Shown here: in pieces, positions 46,155-55,834 of the stretch | Layout of the letters: every line of letters begins with the position of its first letter | Position numbering within the stretch: position 1 is the stretch's first letter | Assembly (NCBI RefSeq): GCF_039543565.1 | Contig: NZ_BAABJZ010000015.1 | Location: forward strand, 48,491-112,490 | From: Ferrimonas pelagia | GTDB lineage: Bacteria; Pseudomonadota; Gammaproteobacteria; Enterobacterales; Shewanellaceae | Reading direction: 5' to 3' | Length of the DNA: 64,000 bases | The notes under the pieces: model-generated | The model's database searches: none | Told to the model about the DNA's origin: nothing | What the model saw: only the letters and a program-made list of their open reading frames with translations | Translations under genes and position numbers: made by a program

Positions 46155-46262
46155 GCCGAGACGTCCGAAGGATGACTCTGGGTTATCGAAGCGCCTTGAG
46201 CCGTGCAATACCGAGACTTGGGATGCTAGCGCACTCAAGTTTTGTGGATTTAGAGAGGGTCT

Positions 46263-46733
46263 ATGACGCCAGCAATTAATGCCGCTAAAAAGGCCAAGAT
46301 CGCGTTTCAGGTGCATCAATATCGCCATGATGCCAACGCGGCTTCCTATGGTGAGGAGGCTGCACACGTTCTGGGGCAGGATCCAGCCCGGGTGTTTAAG
46401 ACTCTGCTGGCGGCCGATGAGGCAGGACAGCTGTTTGTCGCGGTGGTACCGGTTGCGGGGAAACTGGATCTGAAAGCCTTGGCCAAGGCGGTAAAGGCAA
46501 AGAGGCTCACCATGGCGGATCCGACGGCGGCCGAAAAGGCCACCGGGTATGTGGTTGGGGGGATCAGCCCGCTCGGGCAGAAAAAGCGGCTATCGTTGGT
46601 GCTGGACAGCAGCGCCGAGCGGTTTGATACCATCTATGTCTCCGCCGGGCGGCGTGGTTTGGAGATAGAGTTAACCCCAGCCGATCTGCTGCGCTTGAGT
46701 CGCGGACAGTTGGCCGCTATCGGGCGGGACTGA
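46263..46733 (+). CDS. ybaK: Cys-tRNA(Pro)/Cys-tRNA(Cys) deacylase YbaK
   Basis: This 156-residue trans-editing enzyme hydrolyses mischarged Cys-tRNA-Pro. YbaK/EbsC family features include DPARVFKTLLA with the catalytic lysine, VAVVPVAGKLDLKALAKAV, TGYVVGGISPLGQKKRL and SAGRRGLEIELTPADLL. The length matches the stand-alone bacterial protein (about 159). Confidence 0.95.
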   Translation: MTPAINAAKKAKIAFQVHQYRHDANAASYGEEAAHVLGQDPARVFKTLLAADEAGQLFVAVVPVAGKLDLKALAKAVKAKRLTMADPTAAEKATGYVVGGISPLGQKKRLSLVLDSSAERFDTIYVSAGRRGLEIELTPADLLRLSRGQLAAIGRD

Positions 46734-46777
46734 GCCATGATGTCCGCGAGGCGGGAGCTCACAGAGGCTTACTGAGC

Positions 46778-47038
46778 CTATTTAAGCAGTGGATGATCGG
46801 CCGGCAGCTTTCCAGCGATCCACTTGGCGAGGCGCTGACGCATATGTAGGCCGTTTTCTTGATCGGCAGGCAGAGGCGTCAGCAGCTTGTCATTGACCAG
46901 CAGGCGGTAGATGCACTCGGCCTTTTGATCGGCAGAGTCGGTCGGGCCAAAGGTTTTGTAGCCGCGCTTGACGGCGTAATCTTGCCCCACTTGTAAGGCT
47001 TTCTTCAGTAACTCTTTTTCGTTTTTCAGCTTTTTCAT
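46778..47038 (-). CDS. Small conserved protein, DUF5062-like
   Basis: This 86-residue basic cytoplasmic protein (MKKLKNEKELLKKALQVGQDYA, HMRQRLAKWIAGKLP) has a ribosome site AGGAAGG before the ATG. The pattern resembles a small family common in Vibrio and Shewanella that I recall as DUF5062. Its function is unknown. It is convergent with ybaK. Confidence 0.6.
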   Translation of the reverse strand: MKKLKNEKELLKKALQVGQDYAVKRGYKTFGPTDSADQKAECIYRLLVNDKLLTPLPADQENGLHMRQRLAKWIAGKLPADHPLLK

Positions 47039-47157
47039 GCGCGCCTTCCTGTGGACATTTGCCTACCACCATAGGGGATCGGGGGATAATTTCCAGCCCT
47101 GGATTCGACAATTTCGTGCGTCGCCAGGCAGAAATAACAAAGCCTGACGAGGGGAAC

Positions 47158-47589
47158 TCACCGGGCTTTGAAATATGCAGCTTGATGTCGTGATGAAAGC
47201 GTAAGGCTGACTGCGCTCGGGCTGTGTGCCGGCAGGCGGATGGCGTGAGACTGGCCGTCGAACTGCACAGTTTTGTCTTGCGGTTCTGCCTCTTCATTTT
47301 GCAGAAACTGCACCAACTCACCGTCGCGTTTTACCTGTCAACTCCACTCGAAAACTGATCCACTTTGGTGCCGGTTTCGGCAATCGAAACCAAGGTTATT
47401 GGAACCGACGGCGGTGCGGTTGTTGACCGTCAGATCGCTGCCGTTGTTGCAGGAGGACCGGGCTTGAGTCAGCACCTGCGGTTGTGCCTTGGGCAGGCGC
47501 ACAAAGGCTTCACTACGGATCTCATTGCAGACAACGCCAACACAGGTCAGGGCTTCGTTGGTCATGCCTTTGGTATCAGAGTTCAGCTA
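47158..47589 (-). pseudogene. Decayed gene fragment with in-frame TGA
   Basis: On the minus strand one frame reads coding-like from about 47589 to a stop at 47158-47160, interrupted by a single TGA at 47338-47340. The first part has several cysteines (TCVGVVCNEIRSEAFVRLPKA, SSCNNGSDL, FDCRN). The second part (QVKRDGELVQFLQNEEAEP, VQFDGQSHAIRLPAHSPS) looks like a secreted-protein domain. No proper start is visible, so the 5' part is also missing. The TGA falls where a tryptophan codon would fit. The family is not recognised. Confidence 0.35.
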
Positions 47590-47604
47590 GGAAACGGGTA
47601 CAAA

Positions 47605-47626
47605 AAACCCGCCAGATGGCGGGTTT
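47605..47626 (-). terminator. Terminator after asnB
   Basis: AAACCCGCCA and TGGCGGGTTT form a stem with a 2-nt centre; a T-run follows on the minus strand. It lies 20 bp after the asnB stop. Confidence 0.9.
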
Positions 47627-47645
47627 AAGACGGATTAACGACTGA

Positions 47646-49310
47646 TTAATAGCTGTCTTGGTGAACCGACAGTACGGCGCGGCCGGAAGGATCGGTAACC
47701 GCAGACAGACTTTCATCCCAAGCTAGCGCTTCCGGGGTGGAGCAGGCGACCGACTTGCCGCCGGGCACACACTCGGCCGCACTGGGCTGCGGGAACTGCT
47801 CAGCAAACAGGCGGCGATAGAAGTAAGCCTCTTTGGTGTCCGGCGTATTGTGCGGGAATTTAAAGTGGGCATTTTCCAGCTCGCTGTCGCTCACCTGGGT
47901 GTCGGCGTATTCCTTGAGCTGATCGATCCAGCTGTAACCAACGCCGTCACTGAACTGCTCTTTCTGACGCCAGGCGACGGATTCAGGCAGATAGTGAGCA
48001 AACGACTCACGCAGGATCTGCTTCTCGATGCGGCCCTCTTTGATCATCTTGGCTTCCGGGTTGAGGCGCATCGCCACATCCAAAAACTCTTTATCGAGGA
48101 AGGGCACACGACCTTCGACCCCGAAGGCGGCCATGGATTTGTTGGCACGTAGGCAGTCAAACAGATGCAGCTTAGACAGCTTACGTACGGTTTCCTCGTG
48201 GAACTCCTTGGCGTTGGGGGCCTTGTGGAAGTAGAGATAGCCACCGAAGATCTCATCGGCGCCTTCGCCGGACAGCACCATCTTAATGCCCATGGCCTTG
48301 ATCATGCGCGCCATCAGATACATGGGGGTAGAGGCACGGATGGTGGTCACATCATAGGTTTCGATGTGGTAGATCACATCCCGCAGCGCATCGATCCCTT
48401 CCTGCACCGTGAAAGTCAGTTCGTGATGCACGGTGCCCAAGTGCGTCGCCACGTCAGCGGCGGCCTTGAGATCCGGCGCGTCCTCCAAACCAATCGCAAA
48501 GCTGTGCAGCTGGGGCCACCAAGCGGCGCTGGACTCGTCCTCTTCGATTCGACGGGCTGAGAATTTTTTAGCCAACGCGGAGGTGATGGAGGAGTCTAAG
48601 CCCCCGGACAGCAATACGCCATAAGGCACATCACACATCAATTGGCGTTTCACCGCGGCTTCCAGCGCCTGGCGCAGCTCGTCGCGGTTGGCATCGTTAT
48701 CCTGCACCTCACCGTAGTGCTCCCAGTCCCGGGTGTAATAGTGGATGGGGTTGCCTTTGTGCGAATCCAGATATTTGCCCGGCAGGAACTCTTCGATGTG
48801 ATTGCACGCTGGAACCAGTGCCTTCATCTCCGAGGCAAAATAGAGGTTGCCAGCCTCGTCTCGGCCTTGATAGAGCGGGATGATCCCCATGTGATCGCGG
48901 CCAACCAGATAGCGCTGATTCACCTTGTCCCACAATACAAAGGCAAAAATGCCGTTGAGCTTGTCCAGGAAGTCCACGCCGTACTTATTGTAGAGCGCGA
49001 GGATCACTTCACAGTCTGAGCCGGTCTGGAACTGATAACCAATGCTGAGCTCTTCCCGTAGCTCGCGATGATTGTAGATCTCACCATTGACCGCCAAGAC
49101 CAGATTGCCGTCCGGGCTGTAAAGGGGCTGGGCACCGTTATCGATATCGACGATGGCCAGGCGCTCATGGGCCAGAATGGCGTGATCGTCGGCGTAGATC
49201 CCGGACCAGTCCGGACCACGGTGACGCAGTGTTTTACTGAGCTGCAGGGCCGACTGGCGCAGCAGCGCTGGATCGGATTTGAGCTCTAATATGGCAAAGA
49301 TCCCGCACAT
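47646..49310 (-). CDS. asnB: Asparagine synthetase B (glutamine-hydrolysing)
   Basis: This 554-residue enzyme makes asparagine from aspartate, glutamine and ATP. The true start is the ATG at 49310, which places Cys2 (MCGIFAI) as the N-terminal glutaminase nucleophile. The longer upstream ORF is not real. RHRGPDWSG and NGEIYNH follow, then the ATP-pyrophosphatase loop LLSGGLDSS and SGEGADEIFGGYLYF. The length equals Escherichia coli AsnB (554). Confidence 0.98.
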   Translation of the reverse strand: MCGIFAILELKSDPALLRQSALQLSKTLRHRGPDWSGIYADDHAILAHERLAIVDIDNGAQPLYSPDGNLVLAVNGEIYNHRELREELSIGYQFQTGSDCEVILALYNKYGVDFLDKLNGIFAFVLWDKVNQRYLVGRDHMGIIPLYQGRDEAGNLYFASEMKALVPACNHIEEFLPGKYLDSHKGNPIHYYTRDWEHYGEVQDNDANRDELRQALEAAVKRQLMCDVPYGVLLSGGLDSSITSALAKKFSARRIEEDESSAAWWPQLHSFAIGLEDAPDLKAAADVATHLGTVHHELTFTVQEGIDALRDVIYHIETYDVTTIRASTPMYLMARMIKAMGIKMVLSGEGADEIFGGYLYFHKAPNAKEFHEETVRKLSKLHLFDCLRANKSMAAFGVEGRVPFLDKEFLDVAMRLNPEAKMIKEGRIEKQILRESFAHYLPESVAWRQKEQFSDGVGYSWIDQLKEYADTQVSDSELENAHFKFPHNTPDTKEAYFYRRLFAEQFPQPSAAECVPGGKSVACSTPEALAWDESLSAVTDPSGRAVLSVHQDSY

Positions 49311-49495
49311 AGGGACAACTCCTTGGACCTTATGATTGTTAGGGGGGGTGAAGTGCAGACTGCCATGGCGATCGGTGGAAACCAACCCCTTACCGAGCTG
49401 GAAGGCTGGATCGATTATGACGTGAGGTAAACTGGTTATGCACCGGGAAAACTCGACGCTTCGTGAGGTCGCCAGCGGAGAAAAACTCAAGCCAA

Positions 49496-49516
49496 GGGCC
49501 GCAAAATGTGCGGCCC
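49496..49516 (-). terminator. Weak terminator-like hairpin after the M28 peptidase
   Basis: GGGCCGCA and TGCGGCCC form an 8-bp perfect stem with a 5-nt loop, 20 bp after the peptidase stop. The following T-run is poor. Confidence 0.5.
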
Positions 49517-49536
49517 GAGGTGGAGGGGGTTGAGGT

Positions 49537-51123
49537 TTATTGCGCAGGGCGAAGTGAGTGGAACTCACTGGCGGGCAGAAAGCCCGGCCAATACGCGCTG
49601 TTGGCTAAGGCTTGGCCGGCTTCAAAGTACACCTGGATATCTTGTAGGCTGCCGGTCATATCCCATTCAGGGCGGTAGATATCGCAGGTATTGTGATAGC
49701 AACCTTTCTGGAGTTGGCGTAGCTGCGCCTTGTAATCGGCGGTTTCTTGGTCCCAAGGGGTTTGCCCGCCGCGCGCATACACCGAGGGCACGCCTTTTTG
49801 CACAAAGCTAAAATGATCGGAGCGATAGTAACCGCCAGCTCCGGGATTGGACTCTGGGGCAATGGTGCGCCCCTGCCGCTGCGCGGCGACCACCAGTAGG
49901 GTCTCGAGCTCGGATTGGCCTTGGCCGACTAAGGTGTAGTCTCGGGTTTTGCCATAGACGTTGGTGCTGTCGATATTAAACAGTCCGGCGACGTGCTCAA
50001 GCGGGACGATGGGGTTGGCGGCGTAGTATCGGCTGCCCAGCAACCCCTGCTCTTCACCGGTGACGGCGAGAAAACGGATGGAGCGCTGTGGCGGCGTGCC
50101 GCTGGCAAAGCGTTCGGCGAGCGCCAATAGCGCCGCGATACCGGTGGCGTTATCCATGGCGCCGTTGTAGATCTTATCGCTCTGAGCGCCGATGTGGTCC
50201 CAGTGCGCCGTGTAGAGCACCTCCTCATTGGCGGACTGGGAGCCTGGGAGCAGCGCCACCATATTGTGGCTGGTCGCGTGTTCGATGGTCTGTTCAATGC
50301 GGGCGTTGGCCTTGATATTCAGGCTCACGGCGGTAGGGCCTTGCTGGGCGCGTTCCGCGAGGGCAAGCAGATCTAGCCCCGCTTGGGCAAACAGGCGTTT
50401 GGCGGCTGTCTGGCTGAGCCAGCCTTCCAACAAAGGGTGCGGATCGCGGCTGTCCGCCATATCCAGCTGTGGCCCGGTCCAGCTGTTTTGCACCACCAGC
50501 CAAGGGTAGGACGCGGGTTTGGTGTCATGGATGATGAGGGCGGCGGCGGCGCCCTGCCGGCCGGCTTCAGCGAATTTATAGTCCCAGCGGCCGTAATAGG
50601 TCATGGTACCCCCCTTAAACAGGGCGGGATCGGCGCTGGCGTAGCCCGGATCATTGACCAGGATCACCACGGTTTTGCCGGTCACATCGAGCTGGGCGTA
50701 ATCGTTCCAGCCATATTCCGGCGCGTTGATCCCGTAACCGACGAAGACCACATCTGACGACTCTACGGTAACTTCGGCTTGGTCGGCAAAGCTGTTGAGC
50801 ACCATATCAAACAGGTAGCGGTAGGTGTGCTCACCCAGGGACAGGTTGGCACTCTGGGTATGGAACCGTTTCATCGGCACGGCTTGGCGGTAGCTGTCGC
50901 CATTGCCGGGTTGCAGACCGATCTGACGAAAACGCCGCTCCAGATAATCCAATGTCAGATCCTCACCTTCGGTGGTCGGAAGCCGGCCTTGATAGCGATC
51001 AGACGCCAGCTCTTGGATGTCGGCTCTCAGTTGGGCCTCATTAAAAGGCGAAGGGGCATTGGGTTGGGAAAGGGGTACGCAGGCGCTGAGTAAGGGGAAC
51101 AGCAGAAGTAAAATCCATTTCAT
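49537..51123 (-). CDS. M28-family zinc aminopeptidase lipoprotein
   Basis: This 528-residue exported peptidase begins with the lipoprotein signal MKWILLLLFPLLSAC. It has a PA (protease-associated) insert and an M28 catalytic domain. The metal and catalytic residues are visible in YTAHWDHIG, NGAMDNATG, TGEEQGLLGS, FNIDSTN and YYRSDHFSF. It would trim peptides in the periplasm or at the outer membrane. The ATG at 51123 is chosen because it opens the lipoprotein signal. Substrate preference is not evident. Confidence 0.92.
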   Translation of the reverse strand: MKWILLLLFPLLSACVPLSQPNAPSPFNEAQLRADIQELASDRYQGRLPTTEGEDLTLDYLERRFRQIGLQPGNGDSYRQAVPMKRFHTQSANLSLGEHTYRYLFDMVLNSFADQAEVTVESSDVVFVGYGINAPEYGWNDYAQLDVTGKTVVILVNDPGYASADPALFKGGTMTYYGRWDYKFAEAGRQGAAAALIIHDTKPASYPWLVVQNSWTGPQLDMADSRDPHPLLEGWLSQTAAKRLFAQAGLDLLALAERAQQGPTAVSLNIKANARIEQTIEHATSHNMVALLPGSQSANEEVLYTAHWDHIGAQSDKIYNGAMDNATGIAALLALAERFASGTPPQRSIRFLAVTGEEQGLLGSRYYAANPIVPLEHVAGLFNIDSTNVYGKTRDYTLVGQGQSELETLLVVAAQRQGRTIAPESNPGAGGYYRSDHFSFVQKGVPSVYARGGQTPWDQETADYKAQLRQLQKGCYHNTCDIYRPEWDMTGSLQDIQVYFEAGQALANSAYWPGFLPASEFHSLRPAQ

Positions 51124-51355
51124 TGTTGATCTTCTTTGGTTAATTGTATCTTGCACAGTGTGCCTCAGTCGTAGCCGGGCATAAATCTCTAAACCTAAAC
51201 AAATTGTTAGCGTTCATATCTACGAACCCTCTCTTCGCTCGCGGGTAAAAATTCGTAAATTCAAGCCGTGATCGGTGCTGCCTCACGCCAAAGCCGTGGC
51301 TCCGATGATACGTTATGCCGCCCCACCGATTGGCGGGAAAAAAATAACAAATGCA

Positions 51356-54034
51356 ATGGAGTTGATGGTGCCCAAAACGGTTTTCTTTCCCCGCCAGTCG
51401 CTGCTGACCGGCTGTATTCTCGGCGCCTTGGCGATCCCCGGAGCCGCTTTGGCGACTCCGGCGATGGACTCGGCGGCCAACGCCGCGCTGATGGCAGGTG
51501 GCGTCGATCTTAGTGCCACCCGTGACGAGCGCATGGGCTGGTTCCGCGATGCCAAGTTTGGCATGTTCATCCACTGGGGTGTTTACGCCATGTGGGAGGG
51601 CCAGTACCAGGGCAACGACACCCCACGCTACGCCGAGTGGATCTGGAACAACGGCCGCATTCCTGCCGATGAATACATCGAGATGGGCAACCAGTTCAAC
51701 CCGGTCAATTACGATCCTAAGGCCTGGGCCGAGATGGCCGAGCAGGCGGGCATGACCTACATGGTGATCACTGCCAAGCACCATGACGGCTGGGCGCTGT
51801 GGGATACCCCGACCTCCGACTGGGGCGTGAAAGACACGCCTTGGGGCAAAGACTTGCTCGGGCCGCTGAAGGACGCGGCGACCGATGCCGGGCTGCGTTT
51901 TGGCTTCTATTATTCGCAGTCGCTGGACTGGGGTAACCAGGGCGACGAAGGGGGCGTGCATTGGGACAAGAGCTACACCGAGTACGGCCCGGACAAGTCC
52001 ACCTGGCCCGAGCGGCTGGAGCAGTACCATGCCGAGATCGCCCGCCCTCAGGTGGAAGAGCTGACCACCCGCTACGGCGATCTGGATATCTTCTGGTGGG
52101 ACATGCCTAAGAGCATCACCGATGATCAGGGTCAGCAGCTGGCGGACATTCTTTGGGGTAACCAGCCGCACATCGTCTCCAACGGTCGCCTGACCGGTCG
52201 GAATAACGCCATCGATTTCGGCGACTTCGACACCCACGAGCAGTCCATCCCGGCGGTGCCACAGCTGGACAGCTACTGGGAAAGCTGCATGACCATGAAC
52301 CACACTTGGGGTTGGCGCGTCTCGGATCACGACTGGAAGAGCACCACCACCTTGATCCACAACCTCACCGGTGTGGTCGCCAAGGGCGGTAACTACCTGC
52401 TCAACATCGGGCCGAAGCCGGATGGCAGCTTCCCGCAGGCCTCCATCGACCGACTGCATGAGATCGGCCTGTGGATGGACGTCAACGGCGAAGCCATTCA
52501 CGGCACCGAAGCCACCCCATTCCTGTTCCAACAGGCGTTCAATGGCGCAGTGACCCAGCGCAAACATGATGAAGGCACCACGCTGTACCTGCACGTTTAC
52601 GACTGGCCATCCGATGGCGAGCTGCGCGTGTTGGGTGTGGGCAACGATAAGCTCAGTGCCTACCTGTTGGCGGACGACAAACGCAGCGCGTTAACCGTTA
52701 ACCGTGACGACAAAGGCGTCACCATCGCCGTGGGCGGTGACGCGCCGGATCCACACAGCAGCACCGTGGTGCTGGAAGTCAAAGGCGAGCTGGATATCTT
52801 CGAAGTGGGCGGCGTGATGACCGCCGAGGGCATGATCCTGCGCGCGCTGGACTCCCAATATGATGGTGCCGTCTATGAATCCTGGGACAACAGTCTGTCG
52901 AACTGGACCGCTGACCAAGGGCCTGCAACCTGGAGCGTCGATTTCAATGAGCCGGGCCGTTACGCCATCGAGATGCTGCATGGCAATCTCGAAGACGCGC
53001 AGATGGCGTTGAGTCTGGGTGAGTACCAGACTGAGTTGTTCCTGCCAGCGACTGCCGATCTGCGCATGGGCCGTAAGCACCGCACCCCGGTGATCGTCGG
53101 TGAGCTGGAGGTGCTCAAAGGGGGCGAGCAAACCCTGAGTCTGATCCCGACTGAGGACAGCGGCGAGTTGCACTTCTCCGAGTTGACGGTCAAGCACCTG
53201 CCGGACGCGCTGCAGCGTCCCGATGGCAACATCACCCTAAATGCCCTGAGCGCTGACTACGCCGGTCAGTCAGAGGTACGTCGGGGTGCCCGGCATCTGC
53301 TGGAGGGTCAAAAAGAGACCTTCAATTGGATGTCGACCATCACCCGTCAGGCCGGCCACTTCGATGCGGTGATCCGTTATCAAAGCGAGCAGGCGCAGCA
53401 GCTAGCGATCTATGTAGGTGAGCAGCGCTACGATTTTACCCTACCGGCCACAGGTGCCTTCGTCGAGCCGCTGGATATCCACCTGGGTCAGCTTAACCTG
53501 AGCGAATCCGGAGCCACGCCGATCCGCATGGAAGTGACCGCCAAGGACACCATGGATTTCTACGGCATCGAGCTGTACGAAGCCAACTTCTTTGCTGCCG
53601 CTCAGGCCGAAGGGCAGCAGCTGAGCACCCAGTTCCCTATCGCCCGGGCCGCCTACAGTCATGTGGACAATGGGCAGCACCCGCAGGCTTACTTTGCCGA
53701 TAAGGTACTGGACGGCAACTCGGAAACCCGCTGGCGTCCGAACATCAAAAAGGTGAAGCAGCGCTGGTTTGAGATCGATCAAGGTGAGGCGGTCAACATC
53801 AAGACCATCACCACCGAGATCACTGCGCCCAAGCGTAATGCCAAGCTGCTGGAGCAGTTGACCCTGACCGTCCGTTATCAGGACGCGAAAGGCCAGTGGC
53901 AGACGCTGGCGACCCTACCAGTGCTTAAGGCCAATGAAGGCTTCAGCGTCGATAAGGCCGCTCGCCTGTGGCGCTTCGAGTTTAGCGAGCAGCGCGGCAA
54001 CTTCTCCGTGCGCCGGGTTGAGATGACTCAGTAA
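51356..54034 (+). CDS. GH29 alpha-L-fucosidase, secreted
   Basis: This roughly 892-residue protein has a GH29 catalytic domain (about residues 50-400) with GMFIHWGVYA, ITAKHHDGWALWDT, FGFYYSQSLDW and the nucleophile Asp249 in IFWWDMP. A beta-sandwich follows. The C terminus from about residue 760 (YSHVDNGQHPQAYFADKVLDGNSETRW ... RRVEM) resembles a discoidin/F5-8C sugar-binding domain. A signal peptide is present (LLTGCILGALAIPGAALA). The start is uncertain: ATG 51356 or ATG 51365, the latter with GGAG close by. It releases fucose from algal or host glycans. A sulfatase gene follows, suggesting sulfated fucan use. Confidence 0.92.
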   Translation: MELMVPKTVFFPRQSLLTGCILGALAIPGAALATPAMDSAANAALMAGGVDLSATRDERMGWFRDAKFGMFIHWGVYAMWEGQYQGNDTPRYAEWIWNNGRIPADEYIEMGNQFNPVNYDPKAWAEMAEQAGMTYMVITAKHHDGWALWDTPTSDWGVKDTPWGKDLLGPLKDAATDAGLRFGFYYSQSLDWGNQGDEGGVHWDKSYTEYGPDKSTWPERLEQYHAEIARPQVEELTTRYGDLDIFWWDMPKSITDDQGQQLADILWGNQPHIVSNGRLTGRNNAIDFGDFDTHEQSIPAVPQLDSYWESCMTMNHTWGWRVSDHDWKSTTTLIHNLTGVVAKGGNYLLNIGPKPDGSFPQASIDRLHEIGLWMDVNGEAIHGTEATPFLFQQAFNGAVTQRKHDEGTTLYLHVYDWPSDGELRVLGVGNDKLSAYLLADDKRSALTVNRDDKGVTIAVGGDAPDPHSSTVVLEVKGELDIFEVGGVMTAEGMILRALDSQYDGAVYESWDNSLSNWTADQGPATWSVDFNEPGRYAIEMLHGNLEDAQMALSLGEYQTELFLPATADLRMGRKHRTPVIVGELEVLKGGEQTLSLIPTEDSGELHFSELTVKHLPDALQRPDGNITLNALSADYAGQSEVRRGARHLLEGQKETFNWMSTITRQAGHFDAVIRYQSEQAQQLAIYVGEQRYDFTLPATGAFVEPLDIHLGQLNLSESGATPIRMEVTAKDTMDFYGIELYEANFFAAAQAEGQQLSTQFPIARAAYSHVDNGQHPQAYFADKVLDGNSETRWRPNIKKVKQRWFEIDQGEAVNIKTITTEITAPKRNAKLLEQLTLTVRYQDAKGQWQTLATLPVLKANEGFSVDKAARLWRFEFSEQRGNFSVRRVEMTQ

Positions 54035-54052
54035 GTCCCCCGCAATTCCCTT

Positions 54053-54076
54053 AAGCCGCCTTCGGGCGGCTTCTTT
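54053..54076 (+). terminator. Terminator-like hairpin between fucosidase and sulfatase
   Basis: AAGCCGCC and GGCGGCTT close a TTCG loop, followed by CTTTG. It would reduce but perhaps not stop read-through into the sulfatase. Confidence 0.7.
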
Positions 54077-54101
54077 GTGAACAAAACGAACGAGTAGAAC
54101 A

Positions 54102-55655
54102 ATGACACTAGGACGTTCTTTATCCTTGGCTGCCGGTAGCTCGCTGCTGCTGGCTGGCTGCGGCGTGCCCCAGCAAGAGAATGCCGCTCCAATGGCGCAG
54201 CGTGCCATGCCCAACCTGCTGATCATCTACGCCGATGATCTGGGCTACGGTGATCTGGCCATTCAGAATCCCCAAGCCAAGCTGACTACGCCCAATCTGG
54301 ATCAACTGGCCCGTGAGGGGATCCGCTTTACCGATGCCCACGCCTCCTCGGCCGTGTGCACCCCCAGCCGCTATGCCCTGCTGACCGGCAACTACCACTG
54401 GCGCCGCAACCATGGCATCGTCGGCAGCTTCGATCCCTCCTATTTCAATCCGGGTGAGTACACCCTGCCGCTGATGCTGCAACAGGCGGGCTACCATACC
54501 GCCGCCTTTGGTAAGTGGCATCTGGGCTGGGATTGGGACGCGATCAAGCAACCCGGTGCCGAGGAGATCGGCGAGGGACGCGATCGCTACTATCCGGCCG
54601 ATGCGTTTGACTGGCGTCAGCGCATTCCCGGTGGCCCGGTGGATCTGGGATTCGACTATTACTTCGGCGACGATGTCATCAACTTCCCGCCCTACACCTG
54701 GTTTGAAAACGACCGAGTGATCGGCGTACCCACTCAGCAGATGGACTTCGACAAAACTCCGCCGAAAGAGGGTCGCTGGGAAGCCCGCAAAGGCCCAAGC
54801 GTGGCGGATTGGGATCCCTACACCGTGCTGCCGACCCTGGCAGAGAAAGGGGTGGAGTACCTCAAGCAGCAGGATGGCGAACAGCCGTTCTTTATGTACT
54901 TCTCCCTGCCGTCCCCCCATGCGCCGATCATTCCCAACGATGAGTTTGATGGCAAAACCCAAGCCGGTGCTTACGGTGACTTTGTTTATCAGACGGATCA
55001 CGTGATCGGTCAGTTGCTGGACACCCTCGAAGCACAAGGGCTGGCGGACAACACCATTGTGATCTTCTCCTCCGACAACGGTGCCGAGAAGTACATGGTG
55101 CAGCGCTGGCACAAGACCGGTCACGACAGCTCTGGCGGTCTGCGCGGCATGAAGCGCGATCTGTGGGAGGGGGGCCACCGGGTGCCAATGATCATTCGTT
55201 GGCCCGCTCAGCTTAACGCCGAGCAGGTGAGGGATCAGACCATCAGCCATGTCGATATTATGGCAACCATGGCGGGCCTGATCGGTACCAAGTTACCCGA
55301 GGATGCGGCACTGGACAGCTATGATCTGCTGCCGTTGCTTACCGGTGAACTGGGCGATGCCCAGCTGCGCAAAGGCACGGTACAGAACACCTGGCCTGGC
55401 GTTTACGCCATCCGTCAGGGGGATTGGTTGTTGATCGACCACCATACTGGCAGTCACAATCCTCAGGTGCCTAAGGTTTACTGGCAGCTGTCCGGCACCG
55501 AAGCGGATGACGAAAGCACAGCAGGCCACTTGTACAATCTGCGTGAGGATCTGGCTCAGAAAGACAATCAATATCAGCAGCATCCTGAGCGGGTTGAGCA
55601 GATGAAGGCTCTGCTGCAAAGCTATATCGATGAAGGGCGCAGCGTCACGCGCTAA
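54102..55655 (+). CDS. Type I sulfatase lipoprotein
   Basis: This 517-residue arylsulfatase-family enzyme removes sulfate esters. A lipoprotein signal (LLLAGC) is followed by NLLIIYADDLGYGD, with the metal-binding aspartates. Cys86 in CTPSRYALLTGNY is the C-x-P-S-R site converted to formylglycine. Further motifs are FGKWHLG, SSDNGAE and GGLRGMKRDLWEGGHRVP. Beside a GH29 fucosidase it probably desulfates fucose residues so that the fucosidase can act. A separate formylglycine-generating enzyme would be needed; none is in this window. Confidence 0.94.
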   Translation: MTLGRSLSLAAGSSLLLAGCGVPQQENAAPMAQRAMPNLLIIYADDLGYGDLAIQNPQAKLTTPNLDQLAREGIRFTDAHASSAVCTPSRYALLTGNYHWRRNHGIVGSFDPSYFNPGEYTLPLMLQQAGYHTAAFGKWHLGWDWDAIKQPGAEEIGEGRDRYYPADAFDWRQRIPGGPVDLGFDYYFGDDVINFPPYTWFENDRVIGVPTQQMDFDKTPPKEGRWEARKGPSVADWDPYTVLPTLAEKGVEYLKQQDGEQPFFMYFSLPSPHAPIIPNDEFDGKTQAGAYGDFVYQTDHVIGQLLDTLEAQGLADNTIVIFSSDNGAEKYMVQRWHKTGHDSSGGLRGMKRDLWEGGHRVPMIIRWPAQLNAEQVRDQTISHVDIMATMAGLIGTKLPEDAALDSYDLLPLLTGELGDAQLRKGTVQNTWPGVYAIRQGDWLLIDHHTGSHNPQVPKVYWQLSGTEADDESTAGHLYNLREDLAQKDNQYQQHPERVEQMKALLQSYIDEGRSVTR

Positions 55656-55737
55656 TTGAATGACTGCGGCTTACCGGGCCGCTGCCATCTTCAAAGGTTG
55701 ACCTGGTGTTTTGAGATCGGTCGATCCTTTGTGGGCC

Positions 55738-55766
55738 AAGCCAGCTGTTCCGACAGCTGGCTTTTT
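55738..55766 (+). terminator. Terminator after the sulfatase
   Basis: A stem of AAGCCAGCTGT and ACAGCTGGCTT with loop TCCG is followed by a T-run. Confidence 0.9.
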
Positions 55767-55812
55767 CATGCTCTCCACTTTGGGCTCCTACCCCAAGGCT
55801 TCTGCGTGATCC

Positions 55813-55834
55813 CTAAATAACGGTTCCGAATTGT
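55813..55834. repeat. 22-bp motif, first copy
   Basis: This copy, beginning CTAAATAACGGTTCCGAA, matches the sequence at 63876-63897 at 20 of 22 positions, in the same orientation. It may be an insertion-sequence end or a scar. Confidence 0.5.

Noticed and set aside
51140..52594. 484-codon minus-strand ORF opposite the fucosidase
   Set aside because: It is antisense to a clear GH29 domain, with no signal, motif or ribosome site.
54120..55250. 376-codon minus-strand ORF opposite the sulfatase
   Set aside because: It is antisense to a clear sulfatase with intact active-site motifs.
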